DNA of 64,000 bases. Source: PALSA-278 sp963760285. GTDB taxonomy: Bacteria > Acidobacteriota > Terriglobia > Acidiferrales > UBA7541. This document shows, one piece after another, positions 1-7,969 of the stretch (positions within the stretch are counted from its first letter, which is position 1; each line of letters starts with the position of its first letter). The stretch is taken from positions 620,001 through 684,000 of the forward strand of contig CAVXCI010000001.1 in assembly GCA_963760285.1 (NCBI GenBank). Reading direction: 5' to 3'. A program made the translations under genes and the position numbers. The notes under the pieces are model-generated. The model worked only from the letters and a program-made list of their open reading frames with translations. It was not told where the DNA came from and searched no databases.

Positions 1-392
1 TGACCAACTGCCATTGGAAAACGACAGCTCATAGACAGTCCCTGCGCCATACTCCCCGCCTCTGTCGTACCGTATAGGTTGCCCTGGCTATCAAAGACCA
101 GGCCGCTGTAAGGCAAAAAACCGTCTCCATCCGCTGGGTTGAATGAATAGAGAATATTGAACGCCCAGCCGCCATGGGAAGGCGACAGCTCGAACACTTC
201 GCCGCCATAATTCGCGCCGCCGTTACTTGTCGTGCCATACAAATTGCCTTTGCTGTCGCTGATAAGGCTGCCCAGCGGCGAAGCTCCGCCGGAAAATGAA
301 AAGCTGTAAATATTGTTCTGCACTGGCGCGGCCAATGCGGCGGAAATCACCAGCAGGCCAATCGCACACACAATCCAAGTTTTGTTTTTCAT
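1..392 (-). CDS. GloVer-repeat secreted protein, N-terminal fragment (runs off window)
   Basis: Only the first ~130 residues are inside the window. The start is the ATG at 392, giving a Sec-type signal peptide (positive MKNK, then a hydrophobic run ending around ALAAP). After it come tandem units of the type GNLYGTT..GG..YGGEVFELSP, followed by a second unit beginning at GLVFDSQGNLYGTT. This is the 'gloVer' repeat of choice-of-anchor tandem repeat proteins, a family of secreted proteins of unknown function common in acidobacteria. The second repeat continues (RGGEYGAGTVYELS) only after a one-base shift near position 64, so the frame is broken there as sequenced. Function is unknown; a cell-surface or secreted role is inferred from the signal peptide. 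Confidence 0.6.
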   Translation of the reverse strand, partial: MKNKTWIVCAIGLLVISAALAAPVQNNIYSFSFSGGASPLGSLISDSKGNLYGTTSNGGANYGGEVFELSPSHGGWAFNILYSFNPADGDGFLPYSGLVFDSQGNLYGTTEAGSMAQGLSMSCRFPMAVG

Positions 393-635
393 GGTTCCCT
401 CCGTACGGCCAGGACTGGAAGTTAGTGGCGGGGGGCGCTCATCCTAGCCGGCGGGACGCATCTTAATGATCCCAAGATACCGTGTCAATGTGATTCTTAG
501 GTCTCATCATTTATTCACAGTGCGGACGCGGCAGGAAGCTCAACAGAAGCGTGCACGAATATACATTCGGCTTGCCTGACGGGAGCTTTGACGCGGACAC
601 GCTATTATTGCCCCCACGCGCTCGCGCAAGAGGGG

Positions 636-2030
636 TTAGTGGTGGTTGCCGCCGAGTTCGCGAAGGATATCGCCCACAAACACCTTGGCGTCGCCGAAGA
701 GCATCAGCGTTCTATCAAGATAGTAGAGAGGGTTGTCAATGCCCGCGAAGCCGGGACTCATGCTGCGCTTGATCACCATCACCGTGCGCGCTTTGTCCAC
801 GTCCAGGATGGGCATGCCGAAGATAGGGCTGCCGGCGTCGCTGCGCGCGGCGGGGTTGGTGACGTCGTTCGCGCCGATCACCAGCGCTACATCCGCCTGC
901 GGAAATTCCGGATTGGCTTCGTCCATGTCCATCAGTTTGTCGTAAGGAATATCCGCTTCGGCCAAAAGGACGTTCATATGTCCCGGCATTCGTCCCGCCA
1001 CCGGATGAATGGCGAACCTCACGTCCACGCCGCGCTTGGTGAGCGCGTCGAAAAGTTCGCGGACCTTGTGTTGCGCCTGCGCCACCGCCATGCCATAGCC
1101 GGGAACGATGATCACTTTGTTGGCCGCAGCCAGAATCTGCGCGGCCTCTTCCGCCGACGCACTGTGCACCGGCCGCGTTTCCGCCGTGACGGAACTGGAG
1201 GCCTGCACCTGTCCAAACGCGCCGAAGAGAACGTTCGAAAAAGAGCGGTTCATGGCCTTGGACATGTTTACCGAAAGAATGAAGCCCGAAGCGCCGTCCA
1301 GTGCCCCGGCGATAATCAGCAGCTTGCTGTCCAGAACGAACCCCATGGCCGCGGCGGAAAGTCCGGCATAGGAGTTCAGCAGGGAAATCACGGTGGGCAT
1401 ATCCGCTCCCCCGATGGGAACAATCATCAACACCCCGAAAATCAGCGGTATCCCGATCATGAAGGGGAAAAGACTCTTGTGCGCGGGATTCAGAACCAGG
1501 GCCACGGCCAGTCCGACGGCTATAGCCAGGAAGCCGAGATTTACAAAGTTCTGTCCTTTGTATGTGATCGGCCGCTGAGGCAAGATTTCCTGCAGTTTTC
1601 CCGCGGCCATCAGGCTCCCCGTGAACGTCAGCGAGCCCAGGATCACTTCCATGGAAAGCACCGCCATCACGAATGGCGGAACGCCGGGCGCGCGAAGATA
1701 GAACTCCGCTGTTCCCACCAGTGTGACGCATAAAGCGCCGAAGGCGTGGCTCAGTGCCGTCCGCTGCGGGACGGCGGTCATGTGAACCATCCCCAGCGGC
1801 ACACCGATGATCGCGCCCAGGACCAGCGCAATGGCGACCCAGCGGTAGTCCACGATGCCGTGATGCAGCAACGTTCCGGCGACGGCCAGTACCATGCCCG
1901 CTTCCCCGGCCCACACACCGTGGCGCGCAGTGGATGGCGAACTTAGCAGTTTCAGCGAAAGAATAAAAAGAACTGTTGCGACCAGGTAGGTGATCTCGAT
2001 GAACGTGTCCGACCCGAGGAAGGAAATCAT
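636..2030 (-). CDS. pntB: NAD(P) transhydrogenase subunit beta (PntB)
   Basis: 464 residues, about the length of E. coli PntB. It carries the second half of the membrane domain dII and the NADP(H)-binding domain dIII of the proton-translocating transhydrogenase, which uses the proton gradient to reduce NADP+ with NADH. Seen directly: many hydrophobic helices in the first ~290 residues, then the dIII signature VPGYGMAVAQAQ and the loop VALVIGANDVTNPAA that closes over NADP. The gene is last in a three-gene operon and its ATG overlaps the stop of the upstream small subunit by four bases, so translation is probably coupled. Confidence 0.97.
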   Translation of the reverse strand: MISFLGSDTFIEITYLVATVLFILSLKLLSSPSTARHGVWAGEAGMVLAVAGTLLHHGIVDYRWVAIALVLGAIIGVPLGMVHMTAVPQRTALSHAFGALCVTLVGTAEFYLRAPGVPPFVMAVLSMEVILGSLTFTGSLMAAGKLQEILPQRPITYKGQNFVNLGFLAIAVGLAVALVLNPAHKSLFPFMIGIPLIFGVLMIVPIGGADMPTVISLLNSYAGLSAAAMGFVLDSKLLIIAGALDGASGFILSVNMSKAMNRSFSNVLFGAFGQVQASSSVTAETRPVHSASAEEAAQILAAANKVIIVPGYGMAVAQAQHKVRELFDALTKRGVDVRFAIHPVAGRMPGHMNVLLAEADIPYDKLMDMDEANPEFPQADVALVIGANDVTNPAARSDAGSPIFGMPILDVDKARTVMVIKRSMSPGFAGIDNPLYYLDRTLMLFGDAKVFVGDILRELGGNHH

Positions 2031-2323
2031 GGCTTCCGCGTGGGACTCTTCTTGAACATTTTCAGCATGCGATCGGTGATCAGGAATCCGCCCACCGCGT
2101 TGCTGGTGGCCGCGACAATGGCGATGGTTCCCAGGATGGTGGCGAAATTGCTCTTGCGCTCCCCGGCCAGAATGATGGCGCCCACCACGGCGATGGCATC
2201 CAGCGCGTTGGTCAGGGACATCAGCGGTGTGTGCAGCAGTGGCGACACCCGGCGGATGACCTCGAATCCGATGAACCCGGCCAGTATGAAAATGTACAGG
2301 TCGGTCAGCAGATCGCCCTTCAT
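2027..2323 (-). CDS. pntAB: NAD(P) transhydrogenase subunit alpha, membrane part (PntAB)
   Basis: 98-residue integral membrane protein with about three transmembrane helices (starting LTDLYIFILAGFIGFEVI) and the conserved segment SLTNALDAIAVVGAII. It supplies the first half of dII. In E. coli this segment is fused to the C-terminus of PntA; here it is a separate gene, as in Rhodospirillum rubrum and many acidobacteria. It overlaps the upstream pntAA stop and the downstream pntB start by four bases each, which fits fixed stoichiometry through coupled translation. Confidence 0.95.
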   Translation of the reverse strand: MKGDLLTDLYIFILAGFIGFEVIRRVSPLLHTPLMSLTNALDAIAVVGAIILAGERKSNFATILGTIAIVAATSNAVGGFLITDRMLKMFKKSPTRKP

Positions 2324-3504
2324 TTCTCCTCCTTCGGCGTGGCAGCCAGCGCCGGCAGGGAGAAAAATTCCCGCACGCGGCCGTTTACGATTTCTCCGCC
2401 CTGCGTCACCAGCGTGCTGCGGACGATTTCGTCATCGAGGTTGAGCTGCAACTTGCCGTCTTTCACCAGGTGCAAAAGGAACGCGCTGACATTGCGGGCA
2501 TACATCTGGCTTGCATGGTACGGCACCGTGCTCGCGAGGTTGAACCACCCGATGATGGTTACGCCGTTAATCACAATTTTCTCGCCGGTTTTCGTCAGCT
2601 CGCAATTCCCGCCACGCTCCGACGCCACGTCCACAATCACCGAGCCCGGCGCCATCCCCGCCACCATTTCCTTGGTCACCAGAATGGGCGAAGTTTTCCC
2701 GGGAATCACGGCTGCGGTGATCACCACGTCGCTTTCCCCCACCACGCGCCCCAGCAATTCGCGCTGGCGCTGATAGAAGCTTTCGTCCTGCGCGCGGGCG
2801 TAGCCTCCGGCGTCCTGCGCATCCTTGGCTTCAATCGCCAGCTCGACGAACCGTCCGCCAAGACTTTGCACCTGCTCCTTCGCTGCGGGACGCAAATCGT
2901 ATGCGGAAACCACCGCGCCTAGCCGCCTTGCCGTGGCAATAGCCTGTAATCCAGCCACGCCAGCGCCGATGATCAGCACGCGCGCTGGTGTGATCGTTCC
3001 CGCGGCCGTGGTCAGCATGGGAAAAAGCCGTGGCAGCGAATCCGCCGCGATGAGCACGGCTTTATAGCCGCAGATGGTACCCATGGAGGAAAGCGCGTCC
3101 ATGCTCTGCGCGCGCGTGGTGCGCGGCATCAGCTCCACGGAAAAGGAAGTGACTCCGGCGGAAGCAATTTCCTGCACCGTTTCGGCGCTTCCCAACGGCC
3201 GCAGAAAGCCAATCAGCGCCTGCCCGTCGTGGAACAGCGGCAGGTCGGCTTTGCCCGTGCGGTCGTTGGATCCGTAACACAACACCTGAATAATAATGTC
3301 TGCGGCGCGAAAAACTTCCGCGCGCGTCGGCAGAATCCTTCCGCCTTTTTCCACATAGAACGCATCCGGATAGCCGGCCTCGATACCCGCTCCCGCTTCC
3401 ACCACTACTTCCAGACCGGCCTTCATCAATAAGGGAATTACGGCTGGCACCAGTCCCACGCGGCGCTCGCCGGGAAAGGTTTCGCGCGGAACCCCGACAA
3501 TCAT
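2320..3504 (-). CDS. pntAA: NAD(P) transhydrogenase subunit alpha, NAD-binding part (PntAA)
   Basis: 394 residues from the ATG at 3504. The frame is open further upstream to 3552, but homologues begin at MIVGVPRETFPGERRVGLVP, so 3504 is preferred. This is the soluble dI domain that binds NADH. The sequence shows the alanine dehydrogenase/PNT N-terminal signature (GVPRE...GERRVGLVP) and the Rossmann motif LIIGAGVAGLQAIATARRLG near residues 165-185. It heads the pnt operon and is divergent from the redox-signalling operon starting at 3869. The complex supplies NADPH, the likely electron donor for the flavoprotein on the other side of the divergent region. Confidence 0.96.
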   Translation of the reverse strand: MIVGVPRETFPGERRVGLVPAVIPLLMKAGLEVVVEAGAGIEAGYPDAFYVEKGGRILPTRAEVFRAADIIIQVLCYGSNDRTGKADLPLFHDGQALIGFLRPLGSAETVQEIASAGVTSFSVELMPRTTRAQSMDALSSMGTICGYKAVLIAADSLPRLFPMLTTAAGTITPARVLIIGAGVAGLQAIATARRLGAVVSAYDLRPAAKEQVQSLGGRFVELAIEAKDAQDAGGYARAQDESFYQRQRELLGRVVGESDVVITAAVIPGKTSPILVTKEMVAGMAPGSVIVDVASERGGNCELTKTGEKIVINGVTIIGWFNLASTVPYHASQMYARNVSAFLLHLVKDGKLQLNLDDEIVRSTLVTQGGEIVNGRVREFFSLPALAATPKEEK

Positions 3505-3868
3505 GAACGCGCCTCTCGGCCCAGCGAGGCGCATTCCCGGGAGGAAACACACTCCATCGCCGAAAAATTACTGGAAGCGGCGAGAATAATTCCCACTCCG
3601 CGAATAAACCCGGATGAAATTGCTCTACAGCCGATGAATGGGGAGAATGGGGTTTGCCGCGGATTAAACAATGGCGCCGAGCCTCATGGAATAGATTCCA
3701 AAGTCCAGCATTCTATCCGCAATTCCAAGAAAGTCCACATTAGGCATATGCTGAGGTTTCGCCAAAGGCAGGTGCAGCTCGCCGCGCAGGAGATGCGCGC
3801 GGAAGCTTTCTCACGGACGGCGGCATCAACTAGGCTTGCCCAGGAGTAGACTTGGATTTCACGGGACC
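3505..3868. other. Divergent intergenic region between pntAA and the redox-signalling operon
   Basis: 364 bases without a supported gene. It must hold the promoters of the minus-strand pnt operon and of the plus-strand flavoprotein operon. I see no clear -35/-10 pair and no inverted repeat long enough to call. The short open frames here have no family resemblance. Confidence 0.5.
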
Positions 3869-5539
3869 ATGGCTAAACCAGTAATTTTGGCTGTAGACGA
3901 CGATAGCGACGTGCTCCACGCGGTGGAGCGAGATTTGCGCCGCCATTACAGCGAAAACTATCGCATCCTGGCATCCTCTTCCGGCCCGGCCGCGCTGGAG
4001 CTGCTCAAGCGACTGCAGCAGCGCAACGAATCCGTGGCCCTGCTATTGGTGGATCACCGCATGCCGCAAATGACCGGCGTCGAATTTCTGTCCGAAGCGC
4101 TGCGGATGAATTCCGAGCCCAAGCGCGTTCTTCTCACCGCCTACGCGGACACCGACGCGGCCATCCGTGCCATCAACGAAATCCATCTGAACCATTATTT
4201 GCTGAAGCCCTGGGATCCGCCCGAAGAGCATCTTTACCCAGTGATTGACGAGTTGCTCGATGACTGGCAGCAGGATCACCGTCCGCCTTTTGAGGGCCTG
4301 CGCGTGCTGGGAACGCGCTGGTCAGCGCGCTGCTATGAGTTGCGCGATTTTCTTTCCCGCAATCAGGTTCCGTTCCAGTGGATTGACATCGAAGCAGCAG
4401 AACACGATAAGCGCGTCCGTGATTTGCTGGAATCGTTGGGAGCCCAGCTGCCCGCGCTCCCCCTGGTAATTCTCGCGGATGGCACGCAGCTTTCCGAGCC
4501 TGCTCCGCAGGCGTTGGCGGAACACATCGGCCTTCGTTTCCATCCGGACGCAAATTTTTACGACGTGGTGATTGTGGGCGGCGGTCCCGCGGGTCTCGCG
4601 GCGGCCGTTTATGCCGCATCCGAAGGACTCCGCGCCATCCTCGTGGAACGCGAAGCGCCCGGCGGCCAGGCGGCGCTCAGTTCGCGCATCGAAAACTATC
4701 TTGGCTTTCCATCCGGCCTTTCCGGCGCGGAATTGACGCGCCGCGCCGTGGCCCAGGCTCGCCGCTTCGGCGCGGAAATTCTTTCGCCGCAGGAAGTGGC
4801 CGGTCTGCGCGTGGAAGGCCGCTACCGCTACGTGAAATTGACCGACGGAACCGAATTGGCCTGCAATGCGCTGTTGATCGCCACCGGCGTCCAGTGGCGG
4901 AAGCTCAACGTCCCCGGCATTGACCGCCTGCAGGGCGCGGGAGTCTATTATGGCGCGGGGGCCGTGGAAGCCTCTTCCTGCAAGGGCGAGGACGTTTACA
5001 TCGTGGGCGGGGCCAACTCCGCGGGACAGGCCGCCATTCACTTTGCGCGATATGCGCGGCAGGTGACCATGCTGGTGCGCGGCGAATCCCTGGCTGCCTC
5101 CATGTCCAAATACCTCATTGACGAAATCCAGCGCACCTCCAACATTCGCGTGGATTTCTGCTCCGCGGTGAAAGAGGTTCACGGCGAGGTCCATCTGGAA
5201 GCCATTACCGTGGAGCGCTACACAACCGCAACCAGTGAAAAGATTCCCGCCACGTCGCTCTTTATCTTCATCGGGGCGGAACCCGGCACCAACTGGCTGG
5301 CCGGCCTGGTGGAGCGCGATGAGCACGGTTTCATCCAAACGGGCCAACTGGTGATGCACGACGGGAAACCGCCCTTGGGTTGGCCGTTTGACCGCGATCC
5401 AGCAATGTTTGAGACCAGTGTGCCGGGGATATTCGCCGTCGGCGACGTGCGCGGCGGTTCCATCAAACGCGTGGCCGCCAGCGTCGGCGAAGGCTCCGCG
5501 GCCATTCATTTTGTGCATCGTTATCTGGGCGAGGTCTGA
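3869..5539 (+). CDS. Fused response regulator receiver / glutaredoxin-like / thioredoxin-reductase-like flavoprotein
   Basis: 556 residues from the ATG at 3869; an in-frame ATG at 3836 adds only non-conserved residues. Domain order: a receiver domain (residues 1-125) with acidic pair D10-D12, phosphoacceptor D62 (LLLVDHRMPQMTG), T90 and K113 (LLKPWD), all canonical. A thioredoxin-fold segment (about 143-225; RVLGTRWSARCYEL...ADGTQL) follows, resembling glutaredoxin but with one Cys, C155, instead of CxxC. An FAD/NAD(P) reductase (about 228-556) completes the protein, with VIVGGGPAGLAAAVYAAS, the second nucleotide fold VYIVGGANSAGQAA, and FAVGDVRGG for FAD. The thioredoxin-reductase CxxC is absent: that place reads YYGAGAVEASSC. 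Databases tend to name the family 'fused response regulator/thioredoxin-disulfide reductase', but disulfide chemistry is doubtful here. It is followed one base later by the kinase gene, its probable phosphodonor. Confidence 0.9.
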   Translation: MAKPVILAVDDDSDVLHAVERDLRRHYSENYRILASSSGPAALELLKRLQQRNESVALLLVDHRMPQMTGVEFLSEALRMNSEPKRVLLTAYADTDAAIRAINEIHLNHYLLKPWDPPEEHLYPVIDELLDDWQQDHRPPFEGLRVLGTRWSARCYELRDFLSRNQVPFQWIDIEAAEHDKRVRDLLESLGAQLPALPLVILADGTQLSEPAPQALAEHIGLRFHPDANFYDVVIVGGGPAGLAAAVYAASEGLRAILVEREAPGGQAALSSRIENYLGFPSGLSGAELTRRAVAQARRFGAEILSPQEVAGLRVEGRYRYVKLTDGTELACNALLIATGVQWRKLNVPGIDRLQGAGVYYGAGAVEASSCKGEDVYIVGGANSAGQAAIHFARYARQVTMLVRGESLAASMSKYLIDEIQRTSNIRVDFCSAVKEVHGEVHLEAITVERYTTATSEKIPATSLFIFIGAEPGTNWLAGLVERDEHGFIQTGQLVMHDGKPPLGWPFDRDPAMFETSVPGIFAVGDVRGGSIKRVAASVGEGSAAIHFVHRYLGEV

Positions 5540-5540
5540 C

Positions 5541-7004
5541 GTGAACAAAACGCAAGAACCGACACCGTCATCAAAGGATCAGCAGGGCATCCAGCCATCT
5601 CCCACGGAACTTTCCCGGGAATTACAAGCCATTCCTGCATTTGCCGATTTGCCGGAAGGCGATCTGTGCTGGCTGGCGTCGTTGATGGAAGTGCGCGCCA
5701 TCGGGCAGGGTCAGGTGATGGCCCACCAGGGCGATCCCGCAACTTACCTGGGAGTGGTCCTGGAAGGCGAGCTGCAGGCCGACCGCGATGACGGTACGCT
5801 GGTTGTGATCCACGCCGGACAGGTGACCGGCCGCCTGCCGTTTTCCCGCATGAAGGAAATCACCGTCACCCTTCGCGCCACGCAGCGCACTCGCGTAGCC
5901 ACCCTGGACAAGAAATATTTTCAGGAAATGCTCAACCGCCTGCCACAACTGGCGCCGCGCCTCATCAGCATCATGGCCGACCGCATCCGGGAGATCACCA
6001 TCCTCGAGCAGCAGCGCGAGAAAATGGCCGCGCTGGGCCGGCTCTCCGCCGGACTGGCGCATGAATTGAACAATCCCGCTTCCGCTATTCGCCGTGACTC
6101 CGAAAATCTGCGCCATGCGCTCGACGCGTTTCGCCGCGCCGACGCCGAAATCGAGGATCTGTCCACGTCCGCGGAGGCCCGCTGCCGCCTCTCCGAGCTG
6201 GAAGCCAAGCTTTTTGCCGGGCGGCGGGAAGCCGCCATGGCGGACACGCTGGAGCGCAGCGATCGTGCCGAAGCCATTGGAGAATGGCTGGAAAAACACG
6301 GCGTCACGCGTGACACCTGGTTGCTGGCCAACAGCCTGGCGGAATCCGGCTGCGGTGTGTCCATGATGGAATCCGTTGCTCCGCTGCTCCCCACGGAGGG
6401 ACTGGGCTGCGCATTTACCCGCCTGGCCGCGTCGCTGGCGCTTTCGCGCTATGCGGAGGAAATCGAGAGCGGTTCCGCGCGAATTTCCGAGCTGGTCCGG
6501 GCCATCAAGGAATATTCCTACATGGACCAGACCCCCGAGCAGGAAATTGACGTCCACGCTGGCATTGAGAACACCCTGGTGATTCTCAGCTACCGGCTGA
6601 AGCATGGCGTGGAAGTGATCCGCGATTACGACGGCGCCGCGCCTAGGGTCTGCGCGCGAGGCAGCGAGCTGAATCAGGTATGGACCAACCTGATTGAAAA
6701 CGCCATTGACGCCATGGGCGGCAAAGGCACTCTGCGTATTCGCACTGCGCGTGAGCCCAATCACATGCTGGTGGAAATCGGCGATTCCGGCCCGGGTATC
6801 CCGCCGGAAATCCGCGATCACATTTTCGAGCCGTTTTTCACCACCAAGAGCGTGGGCTCCGGCTTGGGATTGGGATTGGACAACGTCTGGCGCACGGTGC
6901 AGAAACATCGCGGCAACATCACCGTGGAATCGAAGCCCGGCGATACTCGTTTTCAAGTGCGGCTGCCGGCGGCGACGCCAGCACAAGGAGGATCACCACA
7001 ATGA
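5541..7004 (+). CDS. Cyclic-nucleotide-binding-fold sensor histidine kinase
   Basis: 487 residues. The GTG at 5541, one base after the upstream stop, is preferred; the open frame extends to 5388 but would then overlap the flavoprotein. Residues ~30-150 form a CNB/CRP-type beta-barrel (FADLPEGDLCWLASL...GVVLEGELQADRDDG). A coiled linker leads to the phosphoacceptor box LSAGLAHELNNPASAIRR with H174. The ATPase domain shows the N box (NQVWTNLIENAIDAM), G1 (DSGPGIPPE), F box (FEPFFTTK) and G2 (GSGLGLGLDN). No transmembrane segment is visible, so it is probably a cytoplasmic sensor. A long helical insert lies between the H box and the catalytic domain. Its partner is presumably the receiver domain of the preceding gene. 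Its stop overlaps the next ATG by four bases. The ligand is unknown. Confidence 0.9.
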   Translation: MNKTQEPTPSSKDQQGIQPSPTELSRELQAIPAFADLPEGDLCWLASLMEVRAIGQGQVMAHQGDPATYLGVVLEGELQADRDDGTLVVIHAGQVTGRLPFSRMKEITVTLRATQRTRVATLDKKYFQEMLNRLPQLAPRLISIMADRIREITILEQQREKMAALGRLSAGLAHELNNPASAIRRDSENLRHALDAFRRADAEIEDLSTSAEARCRLSELEAKLFAGRREAAMADTLERSDRAEAIGEWLEKHGVTRDTWLLANSLAESGCGVSMMESVAPLLPTEGLGCAFTRLAASLALSRYAEEIESGSARISELVRAIKEYSYMDQTPEQEIDVHAGIENTLVILSYRLKHGVEVIRDYDGAAPRVCARGSELNQVWTNLIENAIDAMGGKGTLRIRTAREPNHMLVEIGDSGPGIPPEIRDHIFEPFFTTKSVGSGLGLGLDNVWRTVQKHRGNITVESKPGDTRFQVRLPAATPAQGGSPQ

Positions 7005-7267
7005 CCTGCGAACATGTGAAGGAAATCAAGAAGGTAAAACCCAGCTCCAAGGGCTGCGAGGAATGCCTGAAAATGGGCGATAGCTGGGTGCATCTGCGCG
7101 AATGCCTGATTTGCGGCCACGTCGGCTGCTGCGATTCGTCGAAGAATCGCCACGCCACCAAGCATTTCCACGCCACCAACCATCCCGTCATGCGCTCCTT
7201 TGAACCTGGCGAAAACTGGGGCTGGTGCTACGTGGACGAACTAATGCTCGATCTGCCCAAAACCTGA
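7001..7267 (+). CDS. UBP-type zinc finger protein
   Basis: 88 residues, almost entirely a ZnF-UBP domain. Zinc-ligand candidates are C3, H5, C19, C22, C35, C38, C43 and the histidine series H51, H55, H57, H61 in RHATKHFHATNHPVM. In eukaryotic deubiquitinases and HDAC6 this fold binds the free C-terminal Gly-Gly of ubiquitin; bacteria lack ubiquitin, so the bacterial ligand is unknown. The ATG overlaps the kinase stop (ATGA), and a good Shine-Dalgarno (AAGGAGG) sits inside the kinase end. Tight coupling to a kinase and redox flavoprotein suggests an adaptor or zinc/thiol-sensing part of the same pathway (inference). Confidence 0.88.
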   Translation: MTCEHVKEIKKVKPSSKGCEECLKMGDSWVHLRECLICGHVGCCDSSKNRHATKHFHATNHPVMRSFEPGENWGWCYVDELMLDLPKT

Positions 7268-7354
7268 ATTGGCCGGGCGCTTAATCAAACATAAAGAATC
7301 ACCGGCTTTGCTCTGCCCGGGCCGGTGGCATGGCGCGCCGCGAATTTCGCCGCA

Positions 7355-7384
7355 TTGCCCCCGTTCCGCCGTATCCTCTATAAT
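7355..7384 (+). promoter_or_regulatory. Candidate sigma-70 promoter upstream of greA
   Basis: A TTGCCC box (7355-7360; 4 of 6 match to TTGACA) is followed after 18 bases by a perfect TATAAT (7379-7384), about 80 bases before the greA start at 7467. It sits in the only sizeable gap between the redox operon and greA, where a promoter is expected. Confidence 0.4.
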
Positions 7385-7466
7385 CCAGAGCGGGGCTCGC
7401 CACCACCGATGTAACAGCGCAGCCGTGCGCGAGGGAGCACCCCGGCGCGGGTGAACCAATCCAGAC

Positions 7467-7949
7467 ATGTCTGAACTTGCTGAACGCATTACCAAGAAAT
7501 TGATGGAAGAGATCATAGAGCTCGAGAAGGAGCTCCATGAAGAACTCCCCAAAGAGCTGAGGAAAGCGCGCGCCCATGGTGATCTCTCCGAAAACGCCGA
7601 ATACAAGTACGCCAAGGAGCGCCAATCCTTCGTCTCCGCGCGGCTGGCGCAGCTCCACGAGCGCATGGCCAACGTCTCCATGATGAGCGTGGGCAACGTC
7701 CCGCGCGACCGCGCCGCCTATGGCTCGCGCGTATGGTTGAAGGACCAGGACAAAGGCAAGCAGGTGGAGTACAAACTGGTCACCTCCGAGGAAGCCGACG
7801 CTGCCAAGGGGCTGATCTCCACCAATTCGCCGATTGGCCGGGCGCTGCTGGGCAAAAAGCCTGGCGACGAAGTTCGCGTGCAAACTCCTGCGGGGTTGAA
7901 GGAATTTGAAGTTATGCGCCTGACTACCATTTACGAAGAAGAACTTTAA
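7467..7949 (+). CDS. greA: Transcription elongation factor GreA
   Basis: 160 residues, the normal GreA length (about 158). GreA enters the secondary channel of RNA polymerase and stimulates cleavage of backtracked transcripts. The N-terminal half is the expected antiparallel coiled coil (ITKKLMEEIIELEKELHEEL) with its acidic tip region HGDLSENAEYKYAKERQ. The C-terminal half is the FKBP-like domain (SPIGRALLGKKPGDEV). Transcribed with the phosphatidyltransferase gene 20 bases downstream. Confidence 0.95.
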   Translation: MSELAERITKKLMEEIIELEKELHEELPKELRKARAHGDLSENAEYKYAKERQSFVSARLAQLHERMANVSMMSVGNVPRDRAAYGSRVWLKDQDKGKQVEYKLVTSEEADAAKGLISTNSPIGRALLGKKPGDEVRVQTPAGLKEFEVMRLTTIYEEEL

Positions 7950-7969
7950 GGACCAGCGAAACAGCAATC

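Noticed and set aside
588..1733. 381-codon open frame on the plus strand across pntB
   Set aside because: Antisense shadow of a well-supported gene in G+C-rich DNA; rich in His/Arg with no family motif.
4322..5548. 408-codon antisense frame across the flavoprotein gene
   Set aside because: Composition is typical of reverse-frame translation of G+C-rich coding DNA; no motif or ribosome site.
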